64,000 nucleotides of DNA from Promicromonospora sp049532985 (GTDB taxonomy: Bacteria; Actinomycetota; Actinomycetes; Actinomycetales; Cellulomonadaceae), in contig NZ_CP186693.1 in the NCBI RefSeq assembly GCF_049532985.1, positions 4,650,001 to 4,714,000 on the forward strand, in the 5' to 3' direction. This document shows, in pieces, positions 51,353 to 58,919 of the stretch. Below the pieces are notes generated by a model. The model was not told where the DNA came from. It did no database searches and was given only the letters and a program-made list of their open reading frames with translations. Positions within the stretch are counted from its first letter, which is position 1; every line of letters begins with the position of its first letter. Made by a program: the position numbers and the translations under genes.

Positions 51353-52035
51353 TCGACGTCCTGCTCGCCGACGACCAGGCCCTGGTGCGCGGCGGCTTCC
51401 GCGCGCTGATCGACTCCGAGGACGACATGCGGGTCGTCGCAGAGGCCGCGACGGGCGAGGACGCCGTCGCGCTCACCCTCGACCACCTGCCCCACGTGGT
51501 GCTCATGGACATCCGCATGCCGGGCATGGACGGGCTGGCGGCGACGCGCCGGATCATCGCCGAACCCCGCGCCGCGGGGGTGCACGTGGTGGTGGTGACG
51601 ACGTTCGAGCTGGACGAGTACGTCACCGACGCGATCCGGGCCGGGGCGTCCGGGTTCCTGGTCAAGGACACGGAGCCGGCGGAGCTGGTGCGGGCGGTGC
51701 GGGTCGCGGCGTCGGGCAACGCGCTGCTGTCGCCGACGGTGACACGGCGGCTGCTCGCGCGGGTCGCCGACGCGACCCGGGTGGTCGGCCCGCTGCCTGC
51801 GCTGGCGGAGCTCACGCCGCGCGAGCGCGAGGTGCTCGTCGAGGTGGCGGGCGGGCTCGCGAACGACGAGATCGCGGCGCGGCTGTACCTGTCGGAGTCG
51901 ACGGTGAAGACGCACGTCTCGCGGGTGCTCATGAAGACGGGCTCGCGCGACCGCGCGCAGCTCGTGGTGCTCGCGTACGAGGCGGGCCTCGTGCGCCCCG
52001 GCTGGGCCGGAGGCGCAGCGGAGGGTGGGGGCTGA
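51349..52035 (+). CDS. LuxR/NarL-family response regulator
   Basis: A 228-residue DNA-binding regulator. The receiver domain has the acidic pair in LLADDQALVR, phospho-acceptor D54 in VLMDIRMPGMDG, and the Lys in FLVKDTEP. The output domain has LTPREREVLVEVAGGLANDEIA with STVKTHVSRVLMKTG as recognition helix. It is the cognate partner of the overlapping kinase gene. The SHOCT protein gene downstream is a possible target. Confidence 0.96.
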   Translation: MIDVLLADDQALVRGGFRALIDSEDDMRVVAEAATGEDAVALTLDHLPHVVLMDIRMPGMDGLAATRRIIAEPRAAGVHVVVVTTFELDEYVTDAIRAGASGFLVKDTEPAELVRAVRVAASGNALLSPTVTRRLLARVADATRVVGPLPALAELTPREREVLVEVAGGLANDEIAARLYLSESTVKTHVSRVLMKTGSRDRAQLVVLAYEAGLVRPGWAGGAAEGGG

Positions 52036-52086
52036 GGAACGAGGCACCCGCCCGCAGCGCAGCCGCAGGACCAGCCGGCACCACGG

Positions 52087-52106
52087 GTGTACCGGGCCGG
52101 GTACAC
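52087..52106 (+). promoter_or_regulatory. Inverted repeat upstream of the SHOCT gene
   Basis: GTGTACC and GGTACAC, 6-bp spacer, perfect arms. It lies 80-100 bp before the SHOCT gene and 52 bp after the response-regulator gene, so it may be that regulator's site. Confidence 0.4.
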
Positions 52107-52186
52107 AGGACTGACGACCCTGCCGCCGCGCGACGGCAGCCTGGTGGTGAGGCCGGAACGACCGGCCCAACCCACTGGAGGTCGAC

Positions 52187-52582
52187 ATGCTCACCGCGAC
52201 GACGGAGGTCCTCGCCAACGGGCCCCACTACGGCTGGGGCGGACCCGGCCCGTTCTTCTTCATCTTCCCGCTGCTGTGGTTCCTGCTGTTCGCGACGGTG
52301 GTCTTCCTGATCGCCCGGCGGGCCCGGCGCGGCCCGCGCGGCGGCTGGGGCGGGCCGTGGTCCGCGCACGCGGCGGCCGGGGCCGACCCGGTGACGCTGC
52401 TGGGCACCCGCTTCGCCCGCGGGGAGATCGACGAGGCCGAGTACCGTTCACGGCTCGCCGTGCTCCGCTCGGCGGACCCGTACCCGAACGCTCACCCGGG
52501 CACCGGGACCGCGGCCGGTCCGGCGGCGCCCGACGCACCCCCTGCCCCGCAGGACCGGCCGGCGGCCGACGGCGACCGCTGA
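52187..52582 (+). CDS. SHOCT-domain small membrane protein
   Basis: A 131-residue protein. It has one membrane helix (FFFIFPLLWFLLFATVVFLIA), then a basic stretch and the SHOCT motif DPVTLLGTRFARGEIDEAEYRSRLAVLR, and a Pro/Ala tail. SHOCT domains occur in small membrane-linked oligomeric proteins. ATG 52187 has ACTGGAGG upstream. It may belong to the two-component system's regulon. A strong terminator follows. Confidence 0.85.
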   Translation: MLTATTEVLANGPHYGWGGPGPFFFIFPLLWFLLFATVVFLIARRARRGPRGGWGGPWSAHAAAGADPVTLLGTRFARGEIDEAEYRSRLAVLRSADPYPNAHPGTGTAAGPAAPDAPPAPQDRPAADGDR

Positions 52583-52589
52583 CGCCGGT

Positions 52590-52627
52590 CCGGACGCCCA
52601 GGCCACCCCGGTGACCTGGGCGTCCGG
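52590..52627 (+). terminator. Terminator of the SHOCT gene
   Basis: An 18-bp stem, CCGGACGCCCAGGCCACC, with one mismatch and a CC loop, 7 bp after the stop. Confidence 0.85.
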
Positions 52628-52799
52628 GGCGCCGCCGCGACCCGGCAGCACCCCGGGAACCACGGTCGATCGCACCCCGGGAGCGCCCCCGGAGCACCTC
52701 CCGGAGCGATTGGCGGTGCGGCACGGGCGTGACGCTAGACTCGCGGGCGGGTGCGACGGACCGCACTCCTGAGAACCGTTGACGTGAGGGAAGTAGATC

Positions 52800-53273
52800 G
52801 TGAGCACCAGCAAGAACTGGGGCGCGGCCGTACTGGTCTCCTGCGCACTCCTGCTGTCCGGATGCGCGGCCCTCGAGGACATGGCCAACGACTTCATGCC
52901 CTCGGGAGAAGAGGTCCAGCAGGAGGCCGAGCCCTCGTCGGAGGCGATCCAGGCTCCGATCAGCACCGGCAAGTACAACCTGGTGGAGGCGTGCAGCGCC
53001 TTCTTCTCGGGTCCGCTGGTCACCAACATCACGGCCCTCGCGCCGGCGGTCCGGGCCCCGCTCGACGAGGAGCGCACCGGTTCCGCGAGCAGCATCAGCA
53101 AGAGCATCGGCCTGATCATCGGCGAGTCGGACGAGGTCAGCATCGCCCACCTCGAGGCGATCCGCGCACCGTTCGACCAGGCGCTCGACGGCTCCATCGC
53201 CCGGCCCAGCGCGGTCACGACGGCCATCACGTCCTACCGGAACACCTGCACCGAGGCCGGTTGGAAGGGCTGA
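52800..53273 (+). CDS. Lipoprotein of unknown function
   Basis: A 157-residue exported protein. The signal peptide STSKNWGAAVLVSCALLL ends in lipobox LSGC (lipidated C22). The mature chain is helical and acidic with two further Cys (VEACSAF and RNTCTEAG) that could pair. No family is recognised. The GTG start follows GAGGGAAGTAGATC; TAGACT at 52736 is a likely -10 box. The 217 bp upstream hold the SHOCT terminator and this promoter. Confidence 0.82.
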   Translation: MSTSKNWGAAVLVSCALLLSGCAALEDMANDFMPSGEEVQQEAEPSSEAIQAPISTGKYNLVEACSAFFSGPLVTNITALAPAVRAPLDEERTGSASSISKSIGLIIGESDEVSIAHLEAIRAPFDQALDGSIARPSAVTTAITSYRNTCTEAGWKG

Positions 53274-53288
53274 GTCCCCGCCCCGCCC

Positions 53289-53339
53289 GGACACGAACGG
53301 ACCCCCGGCCACCTGGTGGCCGGGGGTCCGTTCGTGTCC
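53289..53339. terminator. Strong bidirectional terminator
   Basis: A 25-bp perfect stem (53289-53313 with 53315-53339; core GGACCCCCGGCCACC) with essentially no loop, between the convergent lipoprotein and penicillin-binding-protein genes. Confidence 0.95.
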
Positions 53340-53343
53340 AGGG

Positions 53344-55413
53344 TCAGCCGTTCGTCAGGAACTCGCGCATCACGGGGGCCGCCGCTGTCGAGGCGAGCTC
53401 GCCCTCCTCGATGAACACGACCGCGGCCAGGTCGTTCGCGATGGCGACCGTCCACACGTGCGCCTTGGACCCGTCGCCGAACTGGGCGGTACCGGTCTTC
53501 GCGCCCACGATGCCGGGCACGCCCTGCAGCGCGGTGCCGGAGCCCTCGCGCACCACCCCGCCCATCAGGTCGCGCAGCGTGGCCGCCTCGTCCGCGGTCA
53601 GGTCGCCCGACGGCGCCTCGGGCGCCTTCCCGTCCTCGGGCTGCACCAGCCACGGGGAGACGGTGTGCCCCGCCGACACGCTGGCGGCCACGGTCGCCAT
53701 GGCCAGCGGCGTCGCCAGCACCTGGCCCTGGCCGATCATCGACGCCGCGTGCTCCGTGCCCGTCGAGTCGGTCGGCACGTCACCCATCGTGCCCGCCGCG
53801 CCGAGCGCGGTGGCCTCGACGCCCAGGCCGAGCGACGCCGCGGCGTCGTGCAGCTGCTGCTGGCTGATCGCCTGGTGCTGGGCGATGAACGCGGTGTTGC
53901 ACGAGTTCGCGAAGACCGTCCCGAACGGCACCGCGTCGCCCGTGGCGGACGCCGGGTAACCGGGCACGTTCCGGAACTCGCGGCCCTCGACGGCGATGGT
54001 CGGCGTGCAGGCCAGGGGTGTGTCCGGCGTGACGCCGGACCGGAGCATGGCGAGCGACGTCGCGATCTTGAACGTGGACCCCGGCGGGTACTGGCCCAGC
54101 GTGGCGGTGTTGTACCCCTCGGAACCCGGGCCGGACGCGACCGCGAGCACCTCGCCCGTCGACGGCTTGATCGCGACGATGGCGCTGGCCAGGTCGGTGA
54201 TGTCGGCGAGCGCCGACTCGGCACGGAGCTGGGTCGCCGGGTCGAGCGTGACCGTCAGCGGCTCGCCGTCCTTCTTCTCGATGGTGAACGCCTCGCGGCC
54301 CTCGCCGCCCTCGGCGGGCTCGATGGTCACGGCCAGGCCGGGCACGCCGCGCAGCTGCTCGTCGTAGGCGGCCTGGAGACCGGAGAGGCCCACGACGTCG
54401 CCCTGCTGGACGGTGCCCTCCGACTCCTCGATGATCTCCGCCGTCGCCTCCCCGACCGTGCCCAGGACGCCTCGTGCGAAGTCGCGGCTCCGGGCCAGCG
54501 GCACCTCGTCCGGGATGCCGACGACGCCGGGGATCGCCATGGCGGCGTCGAAGTCGTACTCCGGGTCGCCGTCGCGGATGGTGATCACCTCGATGAACGC
54601 CTTGTCCCCGGCGGACCGGACCTGTGCGGCGATGCTCTCGGTGGTCTCCTGGTCGAGCTTCAGCACGGTGCCGAGCGGCTGGGCAGCGGTGTCCCAGCCG
54701 GGCCGGGTCTTGTCGATGCCCACGTGGTGCACGGGCGTGATGCCCACCAGGGTCTCGCCGGTAGTCGTGACGATCTCGCCGCGGGCGGGCTCGGTGCGCT
54801 CGACGGCGAGCCGCTCGCCCGGCTCCAGCCCGGGGACCAGCACGCCGGTGCTCCAGGTCGCCTGCCACTCGCCGGCCTCGCCGTCGGTGGCGCCGGGGTA
54901 GGTGAGCGGCACGACGGTCTCGTAGTCCCAGGCGGCCTCGGTCGCCACGGGCCAGCTCCACGCGAGGGTCGCGGTGGCCGTCGCGGTGCCGCCGTCGCCC
55001 TCCTCGACCGGGGTCACGTCCTTGACCTCGACGGTCCCGGCGTCCTCGCCGACCGCGGCGCGGAGCTGCTCGAACACCTGGGCGTACTGCTCGTCCGGGG
55101 ACGCGGACGTCTCCAGGGTCAGCGGGACGTCCGCCGGGGTGCCCGCCTGGAGCGCCGCGGCGAGTTGCTCGGCGGCCGGCGCCGGGTCCGGGACCGGCGG
55201 CTCGCGCAGGAGAAACCACAGCCCGGCGCCCGCGGCGGCGAGCAGGACCACGACGCCGACGATGATCAGGGCCAGCCGGCCCGACCGCCGGGGAGCAGGC
55301 GGCGGAGGCACGGGGGACCCGGGTTCCGGTGGCAGTGCGGCGTATCCCCCCGGTGGCGGCGGGACCGGTGCATGACCGTCCGTAGGCGGGTGGGGAGACG
55401 AGTATCCGCTCAT
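53344..55413 (-). CDS. Penicillin-binding protein (class B transpeptidase with NTF2-like domain)
   Basis: A 689-residue enzyme that crosslinks peptidoglycan outside the membrane. A Pro-rich cytoplasmic tail (VPPPPGGYAALPPEPG), a membrane helix (about 45-68), an NTF2-like/MecA-N region (70-190), a dimerisation domain, then the transpeptidase: S446-T-F-K449, S504-C-N506 and K639-T-G. Similar domain order occurs in PBP2a-like and PbpA-type actinobacterial proteins. ATG 55413 has TAGGCT 7 nt upstream (leaderless). Confidence 0.95.
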   Translation of the reverse strand: MSGYSSPHPPTDGHAPVPPPPGGYAALPPEPGSPVPPPPAPRRSGRLALIIVGVVVLLAAAGAGLWFLLREPPVPDPAPAAEQLAAALQAGTPADVPLTLETSASPDEQYAQVFEQLRAAVGEDAGTVEVKDVTPVEEGDGGTATATATLAWSWPVATEAAWDYETVVPLTYPGATDGEAGEWQATWSTGVLVPGLEPGERLAVERTEPARGEIVTTTGETLVGITPVHHVGIDKTRPGWDTAAQPLGTVLKLDQETTESIAAQVRSAGDKAFIEVITIRDGDPEYDFDAAMAIPGVVGIPDEVPLARSRDFARGVLGTVGEATAEIIEESEGTVQQGDVVGLSGLQAAYDEQLRGVPGLAVTIEPAEGGEGREAFTIEKKDGEPLTVTLDPATQLRAESALADITDLASAIVAIKPSTGEVLAVASGPGSEGYNTATLGQYPPGSTFKIATSLAMLRSGVTPDTPLACTPTIAVEGREFRNVPGYPASATGDAVPFGTVFANSCNTAFIAQHQAISQQQLHDAAASLGLGVEATALGAAGTMGDVPTDSTGTEHAASMIGQGQVLATPLAMATVAASVSAGHTVSPWLVQPEDGKAPEAPSGDLTADEAATLRDLMGGVVREGSGTALQGVPGIVGAKTGTAQFGDGSKAHVWTVAIANDLAAVVFIEEGELASTAAAPVMREFLTNG

Positions 55414-55561
55414 GCCCAGGAGCCTAAGGGGCCCGTCATGGTCGCCACGTGGAAAACATTGGGTCAAACGGGGCAAGCCTGGGTGAAATGGCACAGAAAA
55501 ATGCTGCTCGATGGGAGCGAGGCCGCCGAACCCCCTGGATCTGCGGCCCCGCCCGCCGCCG

Positions 55562-55747
55562 TCACGCGTCCCGGTACCGCAGCCGGTCCCGGGAGCGCGT
55601 GGCGAGCTGCAGGGAGGAGAACGCCGGCACCGCACGGCCGGCGGCACGGATCTTGTGCTCACGCCGGTTCAGCAGCTCCATGCGCCGCAGATCACGCTCG
55701 ATCCCGGCGACGTCGCTGCCGGTGACCGCTGCTGTCCTCGTGGTCAT
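55562..55747 (-). CDS. Small hypothetical protein downstream of the sigma factor gene
   Basis: A 61-residue basic protein, MTTRTAAVTGSDVAGIERDL then RRMELLNRREHKIRAAGR. It has no signal or membrane segment and is probably helical. GGGGAACC just before the ATG could be the ribosome site. It may be translated from the sigma operon or be spurious. The 149 bp between it and the penicillin-binding-protein gene hold that gene's promoter. Confidence 0.5.
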   Translation of the reverse strand: MTTRTAAVTGSDVAGIERDLRRMELLNRREHKIRAAGRAVPAFSSLQLATRSRDRLRYRDA

Positions 55748-55869
55748 GGTGGTTCCCCGTTCCCTGGCTCCTCGTGCGGGCAGCCCTCGGATGACAGGGA
55801 CGCACGGGAAGCGTGTCTCGTTGGGAGGGAGGCCCCGACCCGGCGGTCTGTGACGGCCGCGCCGGGAAT

Positions 55870-57114
55870 TCACCCGACGGCGGCCGCCCGCGCGGCCACG
55901 AACGCGCGCAGCGCGGGGTCGGTGGTGAGGGACAGCGCCTTCGCGTACGCGGTGCGGGCCGCCCCGGTCGCGCCCGACGACGCGAGCAGGTGCGCCCGCG
56001 TGGCCCACAGCGGCTGGAACCGGCCGGCCGCCGGGTCCGACGCCGTGGCGTCCAGCTCCGCGAGTCCCGCGGCCGGCCCCTCGACCCGGCCGAGCACGGC
56101 GGCCAGCGCGACCCGCCCGCCGAGCGTCGGGGCCACGCGCAGGAGCGCCTGGTGCAGGGTGAGCAGCGCGGGCCGGTCGGTACGCCCCGTCCGGGCGCGG
56201 GCGCAGTGCGCGGACTGGACGGCCGCCTCCAGCCGGAACCGGCCGGGCGGCCCCGCGCCGGGTGCCGTCAGCGCGCGCCGGAGCAGCGCCTCCCCGCGCT
56301 CGATCAGCGCACCGTCCCACAGCGTGACGTCCTGCTCGTCGAGGGGGACGAAGGCGCCGTCCACCTCGCGTGCGTCGGCGCGCGCCACGGAGAAGCAGAG
56401 CAGCGCGGCCAGCCCGAGCACCTCCGGCTCGGGCAGCAGGTGCGCCAGGAGGAGGGCGAGCGCGAGGGCGTCACCGGTGAGGGAGCCACGGACCTCGGGC
56501 GCAGCGCCCCGCCAGTCGATCGCATAGGCGCCGTACACCGCCTCCAGCACGGGCGGCAGCCGGGCCGGGATCTCGGCGCGGCCGGGGACGCGGAACGGGA
56601 TCCGTGCGTCACGGATGCGGCGCTTGGCCCGGACCAGCCGCTGCGCCATGGTCGGCGCGGGCACGGCGAAGGCTGCCGCGATGTCCCGGGCCTCGACGCC
56701 GAGCACGGTCTGCAGCATGAGCGGGGTGCGGATCCCCGCCTCCACCGCGGGGTGGGCGCAGACGAACATGAGCTCCAGCCGGCGGTCCCCGATCGCGTCG
56801 GGGTCGGGCAGGTCGGGCGGCGCGGCGGGCTCGGGTCCGGCATCGGGCGGCGCGGTGGTCCGGTGCGCGGCGGAGCGGTAGAGGTCCCGCAGCCGGTTGC
56901 GGGCCACGGTGAGGAGCCAGCCGTCCGGGTTGCGCGGCACGCCGTCGTCGGGCCAGTGCCGCAGAGCCTGCTCGAACGCGTCGGCGAGGGCGTCCTCGGC
57001 GCGCTGGATGTCGCCGTCCCGCGCCGCGAGCAGAGCCAGGAGGCGGCCGTACGACGTGCGGGCCGCCGCGTCCGCGGCAGCCCGCACGCCGGCGCGGTCG
57101 GTCAGCGCGTCCAC
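55870..57114 (-). CDS. ECF-type RNA polymerase sigma factor, ECF42 group
   Basis: A 414-residue sigma factor without an anti-sigma gene nearby. Region 2 is RAEDALADAFEQALRHWPDDGVPRNPDGWLLTVARN; region 4 is LMLQTVLGVEARDIAAAFAVPAPTMAQRLVRAKRRI. A long C-terminal TPR-like extension (about 190-414) is the mark of ECF42, which also pairs with DGPF proteins. The GTG start overlaps the DGPF gene by 13 nt. The extension is thought to take over the missing anti-sigma role (family knowledge). Confidence 0.92.
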   Translation of the reverse strand: MDALTDRAGVRAAADAAARTSYGRLLALLAARDGDIQRAEDALADAFEQALRHWPDDGVPRNPDGWLLTVARNRLRDLYRSAAHRTTAPPDAGPEPAAPPDLPDPDAIGDRRLELMFVCAHPAVEAGIRTPLMLQTVLGVEARDIAAAFAVPAPTMAQRLVRAKRRIRDARIPFRVPGRAEIPARLPPVLEAVYGAYAIDWRGAAPEVRGSLTGDALALALLLAHLLPEPEVLGLAALLCFSVARADAREVDGAFVPLDEQDVTLWDGALIERGEALLRRALTAPGAGPPGRFRLEAAVQSAHCARARTGRTDRPALLTLHQALLRVAPTLGGRVALAAVLGRVEGPAAGLAELDATASDPAAGRFQPLWATRAHLLASSGATGAARTAYAKALSLTTDPALRAFVAARAAAVG

Positions 57115-57473
57115 GTGCCGTTCTCGAAGTGGGTGGCGCTCGGGCGCACCTCGACGGTGCCCCACTGGACCGAAGGCGCCTTCTGCGCCCAGGCGAGCGC
57201 GGCGTCCAGGTCCGGCACGTCGACGACGAACGTGCCGCCGAGCTGCTCCTTGGTGTCGGCGAACGGGCCGTCCTGGACGCGCAGCTCGCCGTCGCGCACC
57301 GTGACGGTGGTGGTGGCCGACGACGGCTGCAGCACCTCCGCCGACAGCAGCACCCCGGCCTGGTCCAGCGCGGTGGCGTAGGCGGCGAACGCGCGCTGGC
57401 CCTCGGCCAGGGCATCCTCGCCGAGGTCCTCCGGCGTCATCTCCGGGTAGTGCAGCAGGATGGTGTATCGCAT
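57102..57473 (-). CDS. YCII-related (DGPF) protein, ECF42 partner
   Basis: A 123-residue ferredoxin-like-fold protein. MRYTILLHYPE starts the fold, VQDGPFADTKEQLGG holds the DGPF motif. Function is unknown (binding or isomerase-like), but it is the constant neighbour and target of ECF42 sigma factors. ATG 57473 has GGAGGA upstream. Its promoter (57513-57539) fits the ECF42 consensus. Confidence 0.92.
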   Translation of the reverse strand: MRYTILLHYPEMTPEDLGEDALAEGQRAFAAYATALDQAGVLLSAEVLQPSSATTTVTVRDGELRVQDGPFADTKEQLGGTFVVDVPDLDAALAWAQKAPSVQWGTVEVRPSATHFENGTWTR

Positions 57474-57489
57474 GGTTCTGTCCTCCGGT

Positions 57490-57508
57490 CGGTGTCTGTC
57501 TGACACCG
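57490..57508 (-). promoter_or_regulatory. Leader hairpin of the DGPF-ECF42 operon
   Basis: CGGTGTC and GACACCG, perfect 7-bp arms around TGTCT, between the promoter and the ribosome site. Confidence 0.4.
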
Positions 57509-57512
57509 GGGT

Positions 57513-57539
57513 GACGATCTCGTGGGGTCCCGATCGACA
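57513..57539 (-). promoter_or_regulatory. ECF42-type promoter of the DGPF-sigma operon
   Basis: On the minus strand TGTCGA (57534-57539), 17 bases, then CGTC (57513-57516). This fits the ECF42 motif TGTCGA/CGWC and implies that the sigma factor drives its own operon. Confidence 0.7.
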
Positions 57540-57577
57540 GGCCGGGAGAACTCGTCCGGGTCAGGCCGGGCACGACG

Positions 57578-57611
57578 CGGGCCGGGGCGCCCCCTGGTGC
57601 GCCCCGGCCCG
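57578..57611 (-). terminator. Terminator of the gene at 57630-58334
   Basis: CGGGCCGGGGCGC and GCGCCCCGGCCCG, perfect 13-bp stem with an 8-nt loop, 18 bp past the stop. Confidence 0.8.
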
Positions 57612-57629
57612 TCCTTTCGTCGGCCGGTG

Positions 57630-58334
57630 TCAGGCGGAGGGTGCCGCCTTCACCACCGGTCCCCACGCCAGCGGGTCCAGCGTGCGGGCGTCGGCGTCCG
57701 CGGTGCCGGCCCAGCGGCGCGCATCGGCGATGGTGGCGGCGAGCAGCTCGCGCAGGCGTGCGTCCACGTCGGGGACGAAGGCCTCGGAGATGCCCTGCAC
57801 CGCGGTGGAGACGACGCTCGGCGCGGCGTCACGGACGAACCGCTTGGGCCGCACGCTCGTGCCCGCGCAGAACCGCTCGGCCCAGGCCGCCGTCTTCGGC
57901 ACGGCCGCGAGCGCGTCCTTGCTCTCCGGCGCGAGGGTCCCGGCCGGCCTGTCCTCCAGCACGTCGAGCATCCGCTCCGACCCGAGGATCGCCACGGCGA
58001 GCGTCTGCTGGCGGTCGGCGGGCGAGATCGGCAGCGCCGTCTGCGCGGCGCGCAGCGCGATGCGCACGTCCCAGCGCGGATCGGTGCTGGTCAGGCCGAT
58101 GACCGACGGGATGAGCGGCGCCAGCCGCGGACGCGCGTGGTCCGCGGTGAGGTCGTTCACCGCGCGCGCGAGCATCGCGATCAGCGGGTGCGTGCAGGCG
58201 GGGTGGTCGCTCCACTTCTCCCCCGCGAGGAAGGAGGCGAGCTCCATGAAGCACGCGCCCTTCTTGGGGTTGCGGTGCTTCCCACGCCCCAGCATGGGCA
58301 AGATGTCGTACGTTCCAGCTTCGGTTCCGGTCAC
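57630..58334 (-). CDS. Hypothetical protein with possible metal- or nucleic-acid-binding N-terminus
   Basis: A 234-residue soluble protein of no recognised family. It has GRGKHRNPKKGACFMELASF, then EKWSDHPACTHPLIAMLARAV and a helical Ala-rich remainder. Two Cys and two His in the first 55 residues could bind metal or heme iron. GTG 58334 has GGGGGTGG upstream. It is divergent from the small basic protein at 58606; the 271-bp gap between them holds the ACCTCAGG repeats. Confidence 0.72.
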   Translation of the reverse strand: MTGTEAGTYDILPMLGRGKHRNPKKGACFMELASFLAGEKWSDHPACTHPLIAMLARAVNDLTADHARPRLAPLIPSVIGLTSTDPRWDVRIALRAAQTALPISPADRQQTLAVAILGSERMLDVLEDRPAGTLAPESKDALAAVPKTAAWAERFCAGTSVRPKRFVRDAAPSVVSTAVQGISEAFVPDVDARLRELLAATIADARRWAGTADADARTLDPLAWGPVVKAAPSA

Positions 58335-58440
58335 GATCCACCCCCGAATTGGGTCCGCTACTTGTTCCAGTGTGCGTCCGGTGTGACATGGATCGCAATA
58401 GTGCGCCTGTGAAGCGCCTGGATCTCGCCCGGTACGCGGC

Positions 58441-58545
58441 ACCTCAGGCCGCGCGGACCACCTCAGGGGTACCTCAGACGGCCGCCTGAGGTACCCGGCC
58501 GGCCAGGACTGCCCGATCGCCCGATCCACGGGCCGGGACCTCAGG
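58441..58545. repeat. ACCTCAGG repeat cluster in a divergent promoter region
   Basis: ACCTCAGG (or ACCTCAGA) occurs at 58441, 58460, 58471 and 58538, and inverted at 58485. GGGTACCTCAG (58467-58477) and CTGAGGTACCC (58486-58496) form a perfect 11-bp inverted repeat with an 8-nt loop. The first two copies are 19 bp apart. It may be a multi-site operator. Confidence 0.6.
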
Positions 58546-58605
58546 ACGAGTGTCTTCCTCATCAGCCGGACGGGCGCACGGCCCGCCGGGGCACCAGGAG
58601 GAATC

Positions 58606-58854
58606 ATGTCGCTGTGGGGACCCGCCGCCGAGGCGGAGATCGAGTACCGGCAGGCCGAGCTGCGCAAGGCATGGGGCGGCCGGCGGACCGACGACCAGGG
58701 CCGGGCCGGCCGGCGCGCCGAGCGCCGGGCGAACCAGGGCGCCCGGCACCGGGCGGACCGGCGCACCGAGCACCGGAGCCGCGCGGAGCAGATCCAGGAG
58801 GGCATCGCGGGCATGCGCCCGGCACCGGCCGCACGTCACGGCCTGTTCGCATGA
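58606..58854 (+). CDS. Small basic hypothetical protein
   Basis: An 82-residue, strongly charged protein: MSLWGPAAEAEIEYRQAELRKAW, then Arg-rich RRAERRANQGARHRADRRT. Probably helical and able to bind nucleic acid, but no family is recognised. AGGAGGAATC before the ATG is a textbook ribosome site, which makes it credible despite its size. It lies just upstream of the LAL regulator gene. Confidence 0.7.
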   Translation: MSLWGPAAEAEIEYRQAELRKAWGGRRTDDQGRAGRRAERRANQGARHRADRRTEHRSRAEQIQEGIAGMRPAPAARHGLFA

Positions 58855-58890
58855 CGGAGGCGGGCGTCGGGGCGGAAAAGGCCAGGGGGA

Positions 58891-58913
58891 GTGTCGGTGA
58901 CCGGTGGCACGAT
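58891..58913 (+). promoter_or_regulatory. RecA-independent DNA-damage (PafBC-type) promoter, copy 2
   Basis: GTGTCGGTG, eight bases (ACCGGTGG), CACGAT. Identical in layout to 47162-47184. The -10 ends 6 nt before GTG 58920, supporting that start and a leaderless mRNA. Confidence 0.65.
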
Positions 58914-58919
58914 GTGCAG

